This document shows positions 8,415 through 17,242 of a stretch of 64,000 bases of DNA, one piece after another. Positions within the stretch are counted from its first letter, which is position 1. Every line of letters starts with the position of its first letter. A model generated the notes under the pieces. The model worked only from the letters and a program-made list of their open reading frames with translations. It did no database searches and had not been told where the DNA came from. Source of the DNA: Devosia sp. Root413D1 (GTDB lineage Bacteria > Pseudomonadota > Alphaproteobacteria > Rhizobiales > Devosiaceae); contig NZ_LMEA01000007.1 of the NCBI RefSeq assembly GCF_001425235.1, forward strand, positions 73,170 to 137,169. Direction: 5' to 3'. The translations under genes were made by a program, and so were the position numbers.

Positions 8415-8981
8415 TCAGCCTGAGAACCCGCCATTGCGCAGGAATTCTTCCTCGGCGCCGGTGGCCTCGCGGCCAAGGATCGGGTTGCGGTGGGGGAAGC
8501 GCCCGAACTGCTCGATCACTGCCCGGTACTTTCTCGCGTGATCGGTATAGGGCGAGCCCATGTGTTCCAGCAGCTCGCCGCCGCGCACGTGGTCGGCCAG
8601 GCTCTCGGAATGGCCGAACGGGATGTACATGAACAACCTGAGCTCGAGATCGATCATCAGGTCTTGACCCCAACTGGTCGCCAGCATCGCGATGCGCCGC
8701 GCATGGGTGTCGGTGGCGTAAGCCTTGGGCGTGCCGCGGAAGGCATTGCGGGGGAACTGGTCGAGCAGGATGAGCAGTGCCAGTGAACCGCGCGCCGTAC
8801 CGGTCCAATGGTCGAGTTGCCCCTTGGCGGCGAGCTCATAGAGCGCGATGTAGCTCTCGGTGAACAGCGCATCGAAGGCGGCGTCCTTGGCGAACCACAG
8901 CTCGCGCCCCGCCTTGCGCCAGAATGCGATCAGCTGCAGCGCCTCGTCGGGTGTCTCGTTGGAGAACTGAGCCAGCATCAT
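8415..8981 (-). CDS. DUF924 family protein
   Basis: 188 residues from ATG 8981, with GAGGAG 8 bases upstream. Family hallmarks are LIAFWRKAGRELWFAKDAAF at the N-terminus, LALLILLDQFPRNAFRGTP in the middle and FGRFPHRNPILGR near the end. It is a helical cytosolic family of unknown biochemical role, often described as TPR-like. It lies upstream of the ABM-like gene and divergent from a LysR regulator. A 46-codon reading frame ends at its start codon (A-TGA overlap), which may couple translation. Confidence 0.9.
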   Translation of the reverse strand: MMLAQFSNETPDEALQLIAFWRKAGRELWFAKDAAFDALFTESYIALYELAAKGQLDHWTGTARGSLALLILLDQFPRNAFRGTPKAYATDTHARRIAMLATSWGQDLMIDLELRLFMYIPFGHSESLADHVRGGELLEHMGSPYTDHARKYRAVIEQFGRFPHRNPILGREATGAEEEFLRNGGFSG

Positions 8982-9118
8982 TTCCCACTCTCCTCGCGCG
9001 CCGCCGACGGTGTGGTGGGTGCCGGCAAGCGAAGCGTCGTGGGCGGTGTGCGCTTCGGCTTCGAGATATTGTGGCGCGCGGCCCAGCGGTCGCCGATCAT
9101 CATGAAGGTCAGGTACAT
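8978..9118 (-). CDS. Possible small protein, translationally coupled to the DUF924 gene
   Basis: A 46-codon frame from ATG 9118 ends with a TGA that overlaps the ATG of the DUF924 gene (ATGA). The predicted product is basic (starts MYLTFMMIGDRWAARHN, ends REESGK) and has a weak GAGGA about 11 bases upstream. I do not recognise it. The overlap is the only argument for translation, and the proline-rich tail could be chance coding. It may serve only as a leader frame. Confidence 0.3.
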   Translation of the reverse strand: MYLTFMMIGDRWAARHNISKPKRTPPTTLRLPAPTTPSAAREESGK

Positions 9119-9202
9119 CAGAGAAAGTCCTCAGGTTGCCCACCCGCGGCGTCGGGATGCCCGATTGCCGGGTCGTGAATCCAGTGATATGAATGCATCG
9201 AT

Positions 9203-10153
9203 ATGCTGCACCAGATTGATCTATCTCGTACCGACCTGAATCTGCTCGTGCTTTTCGAAGTCGTGCTGCAGGAGCTGCATGTCGGCAGGGCTGCGCAGCG
9301 TCTCAACCTATCGCCCTCGGCGGTCAGCCACGGCCTCGGCCGGCTACGCGCACAGCTCAATGATCCGTTGTTTCTCAAGACCCCGCGCGGCGTTGTGCCC
9401 ACCGAGCGAGCCCTCGGTCTGGCCGAGCCGATCGCCGAAATTCTGGCGCGGGTCCGGCAGGTGGTTTCGTCGGCCGAACCTTTCGATCCGCGGACGTCGC
9501 GCCGCCGCTTCATGATCGGCTCGCCCGACGGAAGCGCCATTGCGCCGCTGCCGGCTCTGCTCGCTGAGCTCTCGGCAAAGGCGCCGGGCATCGATATCGG
9601 CACACGGCAGATCATGCCGGACGTCAGCCGCGCCCGACCATGGGAGGCCGTGTTCGAGGAACTGGACTCCCGCAGTGTCGATCTCGCCGCGGTAACCTTC
9701 GGCGAGGTGCCGTCCCGGTTCGTGTCGCGCCCGCTCTACCACGGCGACTTCGCCGTCGTTGCCCGCCAGGGCCACCCGTTCCTCGACGATCCCTCACTCG
9801 ATGCCTATTGCGCAGCCAACCACGTCATGGTCTCGGCGCGGGGCGATGTCGGCAGCTACACCAGCGACGTACTAGCCGGGCTCGGCCGCAGCCGCCGGGT
9901 GCAACTCACCGTGACGCACTTCATCGTGGCGCTTGCCGCCATCGCTGAAACCGACCTCATCGGCACCATCCCGGTGCCTGTGGTCAGTGCCTATGCCCGC
10001 CGCTTCGGCCTCGGCACCGCGCCGGTGCCGTTCGACCAGGGCGATCCCAGCTTCGTCCATCTGGTCGCGCCGCGCGCCGGCCTGATGGATGCGGGTCTGG
10101 TCTGGTTGATGGATACCATCGAGCGTTTGGTGCTCGAGAGCCTCGGGCCCTGA
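9203..10153 (+). CDS. LysR-family transcriptional regulator
   Basis: 316 residues. The N-terminal winged HTH reads LSRTDLNLLVLFEVVLQELHVGRAAQRLNLSPSAVSHGLGRLR (about residues 7-50), followed by LFLKTPRGVVPTERA. The C-terminal two-lobed substrate-binding domain follows from about residue 95. This NodD/PcpR-type N-terminus is common in LysR proteins that control a neighbouring divergent gene. Here that would be the small frame, the DUF924 gene and the ABM-like gene. Its inducer is unknown. No clear T-N11-A operator could be assigned in the 85-base gap. Confidence 0.92.
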   Translation: MLHQIDLSRTDLNLLVLFEVVLQELHVGRAAQRLNLSPSAVSHGLGRLRAQLNDPLFLKTPRGVVPTERALGLAEPIAEILARVRQVVSSAEPFDPRTSRRRFMIGSPDGSAIAPLPALLAELSAKAPGIDIGTRQIMPDVSRARPWEAVFEELDSRSVDLAAVTFGEVPSRFVSRPLYHGDFAVVARQGHPFLDDPSLDAYCAANHVMVSARGDVGSYTSDVLAGLGRSRRVQLTVTHFIVALAAIAETDLIGTIPVPVVSAYARRFGLGTAPVPFDQGDPSFVHLVAPRAGLMDAGLVWLMDTIERLVLESLGP

Positions 10154-10353
10154 GCAGAGGCCGCAAAACCCTGCTGGTTTCCGTTCGCCGTCACCTTGAC
10201 AGTTCCGAGCCGAGCATGAAGGTAGCTGCCGACATGTCAGCGGCGGCCCGGCTCAACCCATCTCTCGAACCATTGGCGGGCAGGGCGTCCCACTGACTTG
10301 AGGTACGTGCACAAGCGACGGCGGAACCGCGCCGTTCCAAGGGAGGTATTCTG

Positions 10354-11409
10354 ATGCGCACCATCAAAGGGCCGGCGATTTTCCTCGCCCAGTTCGCGGG
10401 CGACAAGGCCCCGTTCGACACGCTCGACCACATCTGTGCCTGGGCGGCCGACCTCGGCTACAAGGGCGTGCAGATCCCGACCTGGCTGACCCATTTCGTC
10501 GACGTCGAGAAGGCAGCGACCTCCAAGACCTATGCCGACGAGGTGAAGGGCACCGTTCAGAGCCACGGCCTCGAGATCGCCGAGCTCGCCAGCCACATCA
10601 TCGGCCAGCTCGTCGCCGTGCACCCGGCCTATGACACGCTCTCCGACGGCTTCGCCATCCCGGAAGTGCGCGGCAATCCGAAGGCGCGGCAGGAATGGGC
10701 GGTAAAGCACCTCAAGGCTTGCGCCGCGGCATCGAAGAACCTCGGCCTCAAGGCGCACGCTACCTTCTCCGGTGCGCTGGCCTGGCCCTACCTCTATCCG
10801 TTCCCGCAGCGTCCGGCCGGTCTGGTCGAAGAGGCCTTCGATGAGCTGGCCCGGCGCTGGACCCCGATCCTCGACGAGTTCGACAGGCACGGCGTCGACG
10901 TCTGCTACGAGATCCACCCGAGCGAGGACCTGTTCGACGGCGCGACCTATGAGATGTTCCTCGAGCGGGTGAACAACCACCCGCGCGCCAACCTGCTCTA
11001 TGATCCCAGCCACTTCGTGCTGCAGCAGCTCGACTACCTGCAGTACATCGATTTCTATCACGAGCGGATCCGGATGTTCCACGTCAAGGACGCCGAGTTC
11101 AACCCGACCGGCCGGCAGGGTGTCTATGGCGGCTTCCAGTCCTGGGTGAACCGGGCAGGGCGCTTCCGCTCGCTCGGCGATGGCCAGGTGGATTTCGCCG
11201 GTATTTTCTCGAAGCTCAGCGCCTACGGTTTCGACGGCTGGGCGGTGCTCGAGTGGGAATGCGCCATCAAGTCGGCGGAGCAGGGCGCGGCCGAGGGCGC
11301 GCCGTTCATCCAGAGCCACATCATCAATGTCACCGAGAAGGCGTTTGACGACTTCGCCGCGTCGGGCACCGACAAGGCGGCCAACCGCAAGATTCTCGGT
11401 CTGAGCTAA
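10354..11409 (+). CDS. Sugar phosphate isomerase/epimerase family protein, long form (TIM barrel, 3)
   Basis: 351 residues, ATG preceded by GGGAGG. It is about 100 residues longer than the two TIM-barrel proteins near 5-7 kb and belongs to a distinct subgroup. Metal-site segments are VCYEIHPSEDL, LLYDPSHFVLQQLDY, FHVKDAEF and AVLEWECAIK, which supply the Glu, Asp/His, His and Glu ligands of the family. The next gene is a Gfo/Idh/MocA dehydrogenase, a standard pairing in cyclitol and keto-sugar degradation. It probably isomerises or cleaves the dehydrogenase product. The substrate is unknown. A repeat of about 100 bp separates the two genes. Confidence 0.88.
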   Translation: MRTIKGPAIFLAQFAGDKAPFDTLDHICAWAADLGYKGVQIPTWLTHFVDVEKAATSKTYADEVKGTVQSHGLEIAELASHIIGQLVAVHPAYDTLSDGFAIPEVRGNPKARQEWAVKHLKACAAASKNLGLKAHATFSGALAWPYLYPFPQRPAGLVEEAFDELARRWTPILDEFDRHGVDVCYEIHPSEDLFDGATYEMFLERVNNHPRANLLYDPSHFVLQQLDYLQYIDFYHERIRMFHVKDAEFNPTGRQGVYGGFQSWVNRAGRFRSLGDGQVDFAGIFSKLSAYGFDGWAVLEWECAIKSAEQGAAEGAPFIQSHIINVTEKAFDDFAASGTDKAANRKILGLS

Positions 11410-11434
11410 GCACTGGGGCAACCCCACACGCGGT

Positions 11435-11532
11435 GTCATCCCGGCGCAGACCGGGATCCATCCTGAGATATCTCTCACCCACACGGTGAGCTGAAGCAGC
11501 TCAGGATGGGCCCCAGCCTTCGCCGGGGTGAC
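11435..11532. repeat. GC-rich palindromic intergenic repeat
   Basis: Outer arms GTCATCCCGGCG (11435-11446) and CGCCGGGGTGAC (11521-11532) pair with one mismatch. Inner arms around CATCCTGAG / CTCAGGATG and a central CTCACC-cacac-GGTGAG also pair, so the whole unit can fold as one long hairpin. It sits between two apparently co-oriented genes. It resembles dispersed REP/MITE-like repeats of alphaproteobacteria. Confidence 0.75.
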
Positions 11533-11580
11533 GCGGTGGGTGGGGTGACATCCCGTCAATGGAACTGAGGGAGTAAGAAA

Positions 11581-12732
11581 ATGGCAGAGAACGGCGCTCC
11601 GCGCATTCGCCTGGGCATGGTCGGTGGCGGCACCGGTGCTTTCATCGGCTACGTCCACCGTGTCGCCGCTCGCATCGACGGCGATTATGAACTGGTCGCT
11701 GGCGCCCTGTCGTCCAACGCGGCAACGGCGCTCGAGAGCGGCAAGAACCTCGGCCTCGCCGAGGACCGCATCTACACTTCGTACGAGGAAATGGCCGCCA
11801 GGGAATCCGCCCGCAAGGACGGTATCCAGGCGGTCTCCATCGTTACGCCCAACCACGTGCATTTCGGCCCAGCCAAGGCCTTCCTCGAGGCCGGCATCCA
11901 CGTCATCTGCGACAAGCCGCTGACCTCGACGCTGGACGATGCGCGAGCGCTGGCGGCAATCAAGCCCAAGAAGGGTGCAAAATTCCTCCTCACCCACAAC
12001 TACACCGGCTATCCGCTGGTGCGGCAGGCGCGTGAGCTGGTGAAATCCGGGGCCCTGGGCAAGATCCGCGTCGTGCAGGTGGAATACCCGCAGGACTGGC
12101 TGACCAATGCCGCCGACCCCGGCAACAAGCAGGCGTCCTGGCGTACCGACCCCAAGCGCTCCGGCGCCGGCGGCGCCATCGGCGATATCGGCACCCACGC
12201 CTATAACCTCGCGCGCTTCGTCACCGGGCTGAAGACCGAGGCGGTCAGCGCCGAGCTCACCAGCTTCGTCAAGGGGCGTAAGCTCGATGACGACGTGCAG
12301 ATCAAGCTCAGGTTCCAGGGCGGCGCCAAGGGCATGCTGTGGGCCAGCCAGGTCGCCGTGGGCTCGGAGAACGGCCTGCAGCTGCGCGTCTATGGCGAAA
12401 AGGCCGGCCTCGAGTGGCGGCAGGATAACCCGAACTACATGTGGTTCACCGAGTTCGGCAAACCCAAGCAGTTGCTGACCCGCGGCGGCGCCATCTCCGC
12501 TCCGCCCGCTGCCGCGATGAACGTCCGCATCCCGGGCGGGCACCCGGAGGGCTATCTCGAGGCTTTCGCCACGCTCTACAGCCAGTTCGCCCAGGTGATC
12601 CGCGGCGAAGGTAAGGATGTCGCCGGGCTGCTCCCCAGCCTTGCCGACGGCGTCGAAGGCATGGAGTTCATCATGGCCTCCGTCGCCTCGTCGAAGGCCG
12701 ACGGCAAGTGGACCAAGCTCAGCGAGGTTTGA
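11581..12732 (+). CDS. Gfo/Idh/MocA family oxidoreductase (2)
   Basis: 383 residues. The Rossmann motif is RLGMVGGGTGAFIGYVHR (residues 10-27), the EKP-type motif appears as CDKPL, and the C-terminal domain has GAIGDIGTHAYNLARFV with the conserved Asp and His. It keeps this canonical D-x-G-x-H signature, unlike the dehydrogenase ending at 7898. It is expected to be an NAD(P)-dependent dehydrogenase of a sugar, cyclitol or glycoside, working with the long TIM-barrel protein upstream. The gap between them holds only the palindromic repeat, so co-transcription is likely. Confidence 0.9.
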   Translation: MAENGAPRIRLGMVGGGTGAFIGYVHRVAARIDGDYELVAGALSSNAATALESGKNLGLAEDRIYTSYEEMAARESARKDGIQAVSIVTPNHVHFGPAKAFLEAGIHVICDKPLTSTLDDARALAAIKPKKGAKFLLTHNYTGYPLVRQARELVKSGALGKIRVVQVEYPQDWLTNAADPGNKQASWRTDPKRSGAGGAIGDIGTHAYNLARFVTGLKTEAVSAELTSFVKGRKLDDDVQIKLRFQGGAKGMLWASQVAVGSENGLQLRVYGEKAGLEWRQDNPNYMWFTEFGKPKQLLTRGGAISAPPAAAMNVRIPGGHPEGYLEAFATLYSQFAQVIRGEGKDVAGLLPSLADGVEGMEFIMASVASSKADGKWTKLSEV

Positions 12733-12753
12733 GCCGGGCGTTATCGAGATCGC

Positions 12754-12888
12754 GGCCCCACCCCACCCTTAATCCCTCCCCATCAAGGGGAGGGAAGGGC
12801 GATAGAACCGAAATGCCGGTAATGGCGTCTCCCTCCCCTCAGGGCGCTACCGCGTCCCCTTGTGGGGAGGGATCAAGGGTGGGGGGCC
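12754..12888. repeat. GC-rich palindromic intergenic repeat (CCCTCCCC family)
   Basis: The left end GGCCCCACCCCACCCTTAAT and the right end ATCAAGGGTGGGGGGCC are near-complementary. Both arms also contain the CCCTCCCC / GGGGAGGG unit with a short AAGGGGA hairpin. The same building blocks recur at 41448-41607, 42787-42947 and 49395-49579. It lies between convergent genes. Confidence 0.75.
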
Positions 12889-12907
12889 ACAGCCGCGATG
12901 CTGGCCG

Positions 12908-13651
12908 TTACACCCAAGCCACCACCGCCCCCCAGATCAGCACCAGCCCTGACGCGGTCAGCCCGACCAGCACAACGCGTCGAAACCCCACTGTCGTCAG
13001 CCGCTTGAACACCAGCACGCCGAGGATGGCGAACGGCACCAGCACCACGCCGGTCAGTGCCAGGGCGCCGAGCATCTCGGCTTCGAGCGTCCCGGCGATC
13101 AGGTAGACGGTCAGCGTTGCCGTGTGCATGGCGATATTGAAGCCCTGCAGCACGCCGCGCTGCTCGTCCTTGCTCCAGCCGCGCAGTGTCGTCCACAGCG
13201 TCGGTACCGGACCCGAGATTGCCGCCATGCCGCCGAGCACTCCGCCGATCCAGCCGATTGCCGTGTCGGCCACCCCTCCGCCCCAACTGAACCGGAGGTC
13301 GGGCCGCAGCAGCAGCATCAGTGGGCAATAGGCGACAAGGAACAGCCCTAGTCCGAACTTGAACAGATTTGGGTCGGCCGCACCTACCAACTGCGCACCG
13401 ATCGGCACGCCGATCAGTCCGCCGATGATGAACGGCAGCGCCGCCTTCGCGCTGAAGCCGCGCCACACGAAGGGCAGCGTCACCAGTTGCCCGACCAGCG
13501 AACCGAACACCGACAGCACCACCGCCAGCCGGGGATCGACGCCCCATGCCCACACCGACAGCGCCACCAGCGCGAAGGCAAAGCCGGAAACGCCCTGCGC
13601 AAACCCGGCCAAAGCCGCGCCGACGGCGATCAACACCAGCATCTGGTCCAT
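12908..13651 (-). CDS. TauE/SafE (sulfite exporter) family permease
   Basis: 247 residues of almost uninterrupted hydrophobic segments. The start MDQMLVLIAVGAALAGFAQG and the repeated LPFIIGGLIGVPIG and AIGWIGGVLGGMAAISGPV segments are typical of the two-fold repeat in TauE/SafE proteins. It should be an inner-membrane transporter, commonly of sulfite, sulfoacetate or other organic anions. The cargo is unknown here. It lies only 4 bases after the TraB/GumN gene, so the two are probably co-transcribed. Confidence 0.9.
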   Translation of the reverse strand: MDQMLVLIAVGAALAGFAQGVSGFAFALVALSVWAWGVDPRLAVVLSVFGSLVGQLVTLPFVWRGFSAKAALPFIIGGLIGVPIGAQLVGAADPNLFKFGLGLFLVAYCPLMLLLRPDLRFSWGGGVADTAIGWIGGVLGGMAAISGPVPTLWTTLRGWSKDEQRGVLQGFNIAMHTATLTVYLIAGTLEAEMLGALALTGVVLVPFAILGVLVFKRLTTVGFRRVVLVGLTASGLVLIWGAVVAWV

Positions 13652-13655
13652 CGTG

Positions 13656-14594
13656 CTACCGGCGCCTGTTCGGCCGGCCGGTCGCGCTGGCGGGCGCCAC
13701 CGAACGATCCATCCGCTCGACCTTGAATCCTGCTTCGCCGAGCAGTGTTGGCACGCCGACCGGGCCGGCGAGGTGTCCCGCGCCGACCACGATCATGGCG
13801 TCCTCGTTGTTCGCCAGCATCTCAGCGATCTCGGTGGTCCAGCGGCGGTTACGATCGCCCAGCATGCGCCGATAGGTCGGCGAGTCGACCGGCCCGAGCG
13901 CCGCATTCATCGTGCGCGCCAGCGCTTCGACGTCGCCGGCGTGCCACAGGTCGGCCAAGGCGCCCAGGCCCTGGTCGGGGCTGTCGGTCGCCGCAATGGT
14001 GCGCATCAGCGAGCTGACCTGTTCGGCATCGGGCAGTCCTGCGAACAGCCGGAACTGCGTTTCCGCTGTTTCCAGCTCGCGCCGCCGGTCCTCGACAATC
14101 TCGTCGAGCAGCACCAGCTCGACGCCGGCCTGCTGCGTCATCGCGCTTTCGCCACCACCGCCTGCCGAAAGGCTCATGCTCATCAGCGTCAGGTCCGCCA
14201 TCCATGGCCGCATCGGCTCGATCAGGTCGCGCAGCAAGCCGTGCTCATCGAGGAAGGCCTGCAGCGTGTCCTGCTGTTCGCCGGTCAGGTAGTCGCTGAG
14301 CTGCCGCCCGTCCCGGTTCATGCCATAGAGCATCGATAGTCGGGTAAACGTGGCGTAGGCGTCCACGTCCAGCACCATCTCGAAATAGACGTGCTCGGCC
14401 TCGGCGAGCGCCGCGTCGAAGCGCGGCGTGCGCCAGTCCCGGTCCTTGTCGAGAATGTGGATGGAGCCGAACAGCCAGACGGAGCTGTCGGCATCGCTGA
14501 CCCGCCACAGGGCAGGGGCCGCCAGCGCTGCGGCGGGAGCGAGCCCGGCCAGCAACGACAGCAGCAACAGGGTGCGGCGGAGGAATGCCCTCAT
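13656..14594 (-). CDS. TraB/GumN family protein
   Basis: 312 residues with an N-terminal signal peptide (RTLLLLSLLAGLAPAAALAA). The mature part has WRVSDADSSVWLFGSIHILD at its start and DAMIVVGAGHLAGPVGVPTLL near the end. These are the GxxH-type and GxxHL-type motifs of the TraB/GumN (Tiki-like) metal-dependent fold. Members are putative periplasmic or membrane-anchored proteases, but the bacterial role is not established. It is sandwiched between the NDUFS4-like gene (12-base gap) and the TauE-type permease (4-base gap). Confidence 0.88.
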   Translation of the reverse strand: MRAFLRRTLLLLSLLAGLAPAAALAAPALWRVSDADSSVWLFGSIHILDKDRDWRTPRFDAALAEAEHVYFEMVLDVDAYATFTRLSMLYGMNRDGRQLSDYLTGEQQDTLQAFLDEHGLLRDLIEPMRPWMADLTLMSMSLSAGGGGESAMTQQAGVELVLLDEIVEDRRRELETAETQFRLFAGLPDAEQVSSLMRTIAATDSPDQGLGALADLWHAGDVEALARTMNAALGPVDSPTYRRMLGDRNRRWTTEIAEMLANNEDAMIVVGAGHLAGPVGVPTLLGEAGFKVERMDRSVAPASATGRPNRRR

Positions 14595-14606
14595 CGCCGC
14601 AGTCCC

Positions 14607-14912
14607 TTAATGGGTCCAGGGCGTTTTGCGATCGGAGCGGAAATTGTCCGAGTAGGCGGTGCGCTTCACCGTCGGCTTGTGATCGGGCAGCACCTGGTAG
14701 GCGATGCCGTTCTTGTGCGCATAGGCCTCGGCCTCTTCGAGGGTGTCGAAGGTGAGGCGAATCTGCGCACGCGTATCGGTGCTCGAGGTGTAGCCCATCA
14801 GGGGCTCGATTTCGCGCGGGGCGGTCGGCTCATGCACCAGGATCCATTCCTTGGACTTGCCCCGGCCGGACTGCATGGCATTGGGCGCAGGCCGGTAGAT
14901 TCGTGCCGTCAT
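14607..14912 (-). CDS. NADH dehydrogenase accessory subunit, NDUFS4-like (ETC complex I)
   Basis: 101 residues. The start MTARIYRPAPNAMQSGRGKS and the segments WILVHEP, DTRAQIRLTFDTLEEAEAYA and YSDNFRSDRKTPWTH match the NDUFS4-type complex I subunit found in alphaproteobacteria and mitochondria. It is expected on the cytoplasmic arm of complex I. It is not near other nuo genes. It follows hutD by only 31 bases on the same strand, so read-through from the hut operon is possible. Confidence 0.93.
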   Translation of the reverse strand: MTARIYRPAPNAMQSGRGKSKEWILVHEPTAPREIEPLMGYTSSTDTRAQIRLTFDTLEEAEAYAHKNGIAYQVLPDHKPTVKRTAYSDNFRSDRKTPWTH

Positions 14913-14943
14913 CGTTACTTCGAGTCCTGTTGTCCGAATTGGA

Positions 14944-15564
14944 CTAACTCATAGGGGTTTCTGGGCGCTCTTTCGAGTCCTTCTGTTCCCCTCGGGATCG
15001 GAAGAACTCGATCAGGTAAGTCGGAGCGTCGGGCTCCGGGCGGACGGTGATGCGCTGTCCAGGCGCGATGCCCACGAGTGCATCGAACCGGTCGGCTGCA
15101 AGCGGGTCGCCCAGCCCTTCGACAACCGTCCTGCCGCCAAACACCACCACCGTTTCGGCGGCCACCCCTGCGATGGAGAAGGTGCCATTCTGATGCAACC
15201 GACGCATCCTATGCGTGAACCACCCACGCCGCGTCATCGCATTGAGGTCGGTCGTCTCGCCGTCCATGACGCTGGCATGCACTGGCGCTTCGCCGGCGAA
15301 CGAGAACGGTTCACTGTCGTCGGTCACGGGGACCGTCCGATCGGGCAGTCGCAGCGCGATGCCGCGTCCGGCCAGAACGGCAATCGTCCGGTCGGTCCCG
15401 ACAAAGCTCGAGAACGGGCCGTCGGCATTGACCGTGGCGATGCTGAGGCGCCACAGGAAGTCGGACCCGGCGCCGGCGTCGCGGCGGGCGGCAACCTCGC
15501 GGGTAACGCCGCCGCCGTTTCGCCAGGGGACGACCGCCAGGTCCTCGAACCGCGTGAGCCGCAT
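14944..15564 (-). CDS. hutD: HutD family protein
   Basis: 206 residues from ATG 15564, preceded by GAGGA and 7 bases after the hutU stop. Landmarks are MRLTRFEDLAVVPWRNGGGV at the start, FLWRLSIATVNADGPFSSFVG and the closing PTYLIEFFRS. HutD proteins are cupin-fold accessory proteins of histidine-utilisation operons, proposed to limit pathway flux by binding an intermediate. They are not catalytic in the core pathway. It is the last gene of the leftward hutIHGUD unit, consistent with expression under HutC control. Confidence 0.92.
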   Translation of the reverse strand: MRLTRFEDLAVVPWRNGGGVTREVAARRDAGAGSDFLWRLSIATVNADGPFSSFVGTDRTIAVLAGRGIALRLPDRTVPVTDDSEPFSFAGEAPVHASVMDGETTDLNAMTRRGWFTHRMRRLHQNGTFSIAGVAAETVVVFGGRTVVEGLGDPLAADRFDALVGIAPGQRITVRPEPDAPTYLIEFFRSRGEQKDSKERPETPMS

Positions 15565-15571
15565 AGCGTCC

Positions 15572-17242
15572 TCAGCCAAGGATGCCGGGGAGGTCGAGCC
15601 CCTTCTCGCGTGCGACATCGAGGGCGATTTCGTAACCGGCATCGGCGTGCCGCATCACGCCGGTCGCCGGATCGTTCCACAGTACGCGTTCCAGCCGGCG
15701 GGCCGCATCGTCGGTGCCGTCGGCACAGATCACCATGCCGGCATGCTGTGAAAAACCCATGCCGACGCCGCCGCCATGGTGGAGCGAGACCCAGGTTGCG
15801 CCCGACGCGGTGTTGAGCAGCGCGTTCAGCAGCGGCCAGTCCGAAACCGCGTCGGAGCCATCCTGCATCGCCTCGGTCTCGCGGTTCGGCGAGGCCACGG
15901 AACCCGAATCGAGGTGGTCGCGGCCGATGACCACGGGCGCCTTCAGTTCGCCGCTGCGGACCATCTCGTTGAAGGCGAGGCCCAGCCGGTGGCGGTCGCC
16001 GAGGCCGACCCAGCAGATGCGCGCCGGCAGCCCCTGGAACGCGATGCGCTCCCGCGCCATGTCGAGCCAGTTGTGGAGATGCGTGTTGCCCGGCGTCAGC
16101 TCGCGCACCTTGGCGTCGGTCTTGTAGATGTCTTCGGGGTCGCCCGAGAGCGCCGCCCAGCGGAACGGGCCGATGCCGCGGCAGAACAGCGGGCGGATAT
16201 AGGCCGGCACGAAGCCCGGGAAGGCGAAGGCATTCTCAAGTCCTTCGTCCTTGGCGACCTGGCGGATATTGTTGCCATAGTCGAGTGTCGGGATGCCGCG
16301 ATCCCAGAAGGCCAGCATGGCCTCGACATGTTCGCGCATCGAGGCGCGCGCCGCTTTTTCGACCGTCTTCGGGGCGCTCTCGCGCTTCTCCCGCCATTCG
16401 GCCATGCTCCAGGCCTTGGGCAGGTAGCCGTTGATCGGGTCATGCGCCGACGTCTGGTCGGTGACGAGGTCGGGGCGAATGCCGCGGCGCACCATCTCCG
16501 GCAGGATTTCGGCGGCGTTCCCGAGCAGGCCCACCGACTTCGCCTCGCCGGCTCTGGTCCAGCGCGCGATCATCTCGAGTGCCTCGTCCAGCGTTGTCGC
16601 CTTCTCGTCGAGGTAGCGGGTGCGGAGGCGGAAATCGATCGAGTCCGGGTTGCACTCGACGGCGAGGCAGGAGGCGCCGGCCATGACGGCGGCGAGGGGC
16701 TGGGCTCCGCCCATCCCGCCAAGGCCTGCGGTGAGGATCCACTTACCCTTGAGGTTGCCGCCATAGTGCTGGCGGCCGGCTTCGACGAACGTCTCGTAGG
16801 TGCCCTGCACGATGCCCTGGGTGCCGATATAGATCCACGAGCCCGCCGTCATCTGGCCGTACATGGCCAGGCCCTTCTTATCGAGCTCGTTGAAATGGTC
16901 CCAGGTCGCCCAGTGCGGCACGAGGTTAGAGTTGGCGATCAGCACGCGCGGTGCATCCGAGTGGGTGCGGAACACCCCGACCGGCTTGCCCGACTGGACC
17001 AGCAGGGTCTGGTCGGCCTCGAGCTTTTCCAGCGCCGCGACGATGCGGTCGAAATCCTGCCAGGTGCGGGCCGCCCGCCCGATCCCGCCATAGACCACCA
17101 GTTCGTTGGGGTTCTCGGCGACATCCGGGTCGAGGTTGTTCATCAGCATGCGGAGCGGCGCCTCGGTGAGCCAGCTCTTGGCGCGCAACTGGGTGCCGCG
17201 AGGGGCACGGACTTCTCGGATGTTGTGGCGGGGATCGGTCAT
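15572..17242 (-). CDS. hutU: Urocanate hydratase
   Basis: 556 residues, the usual length. It converts urocanate to 4-imidazolone-5-propionate using tightly bound NAD+, the second step of histidine degradation. Recognisable segments are [50 protein letters not shown] (the NAD-binding glycine-rich loop) and [20 protein letters not shown]. The start codon overlaps the hutG stop by 4 bases (ATGA), and hutD follows after 7 bases. Confidence 0.97.
   Translation of the reverse strand: MTDPRHNIREVRAPRGTQLRAKSWLTEAPLRMLMNNLDPDVAENPNELVVYGGIGRAARTWQDFDRIVAALEKLEADQTLLVQSGKPVGVFRTHSDAPRVLIANSNLVPHWATWDHFNELDKKGLAMYGQMTAGSWIYIGTQGIVQGTYETFVEAGRQHYGGNLKGKWILTAGLGGMGGAQPLAAVMAGASCLAVECNPDSIDFRLRTRYLDEKATTLDEALEMIARWTRAGEAKSVGLLGNAAEILPEMVRRGIRPDLVTDQTSAHDPINGYLPKAWSMAEWREKRESAPKTVEKAARASMREHVEAMLAFWDRGIPTLDYGNNIRQVAKDEGLENAFAFPGFVPAYIRPLFCRGIGPFRWAALSGDPEDIYKTDAKVRELTPGNTHLHNWLDMARERIAFQGLPARICWVGLGDRHRLGLAFNEMVRSGELKAPVVIGRDHLDSGSVASPNRETEAMQDGSDAVSDWPLLNALLNTASGATWVSLHHGGGVGMGFSQHAGMVICADGTDDAARRLERVLWNDPATGVMRHADAGYEIALDVAREKGLDLPGILG

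Noticed and set aside
10237-12543. A 768-codon minus-strand frame covering the long TIM-barrel and second Gfo/Idh/MocA genes
   Set aside because: It runs antisense through two well-supported genes and across the palindromic repeat, with no family features. It is a codon-bias shadow.
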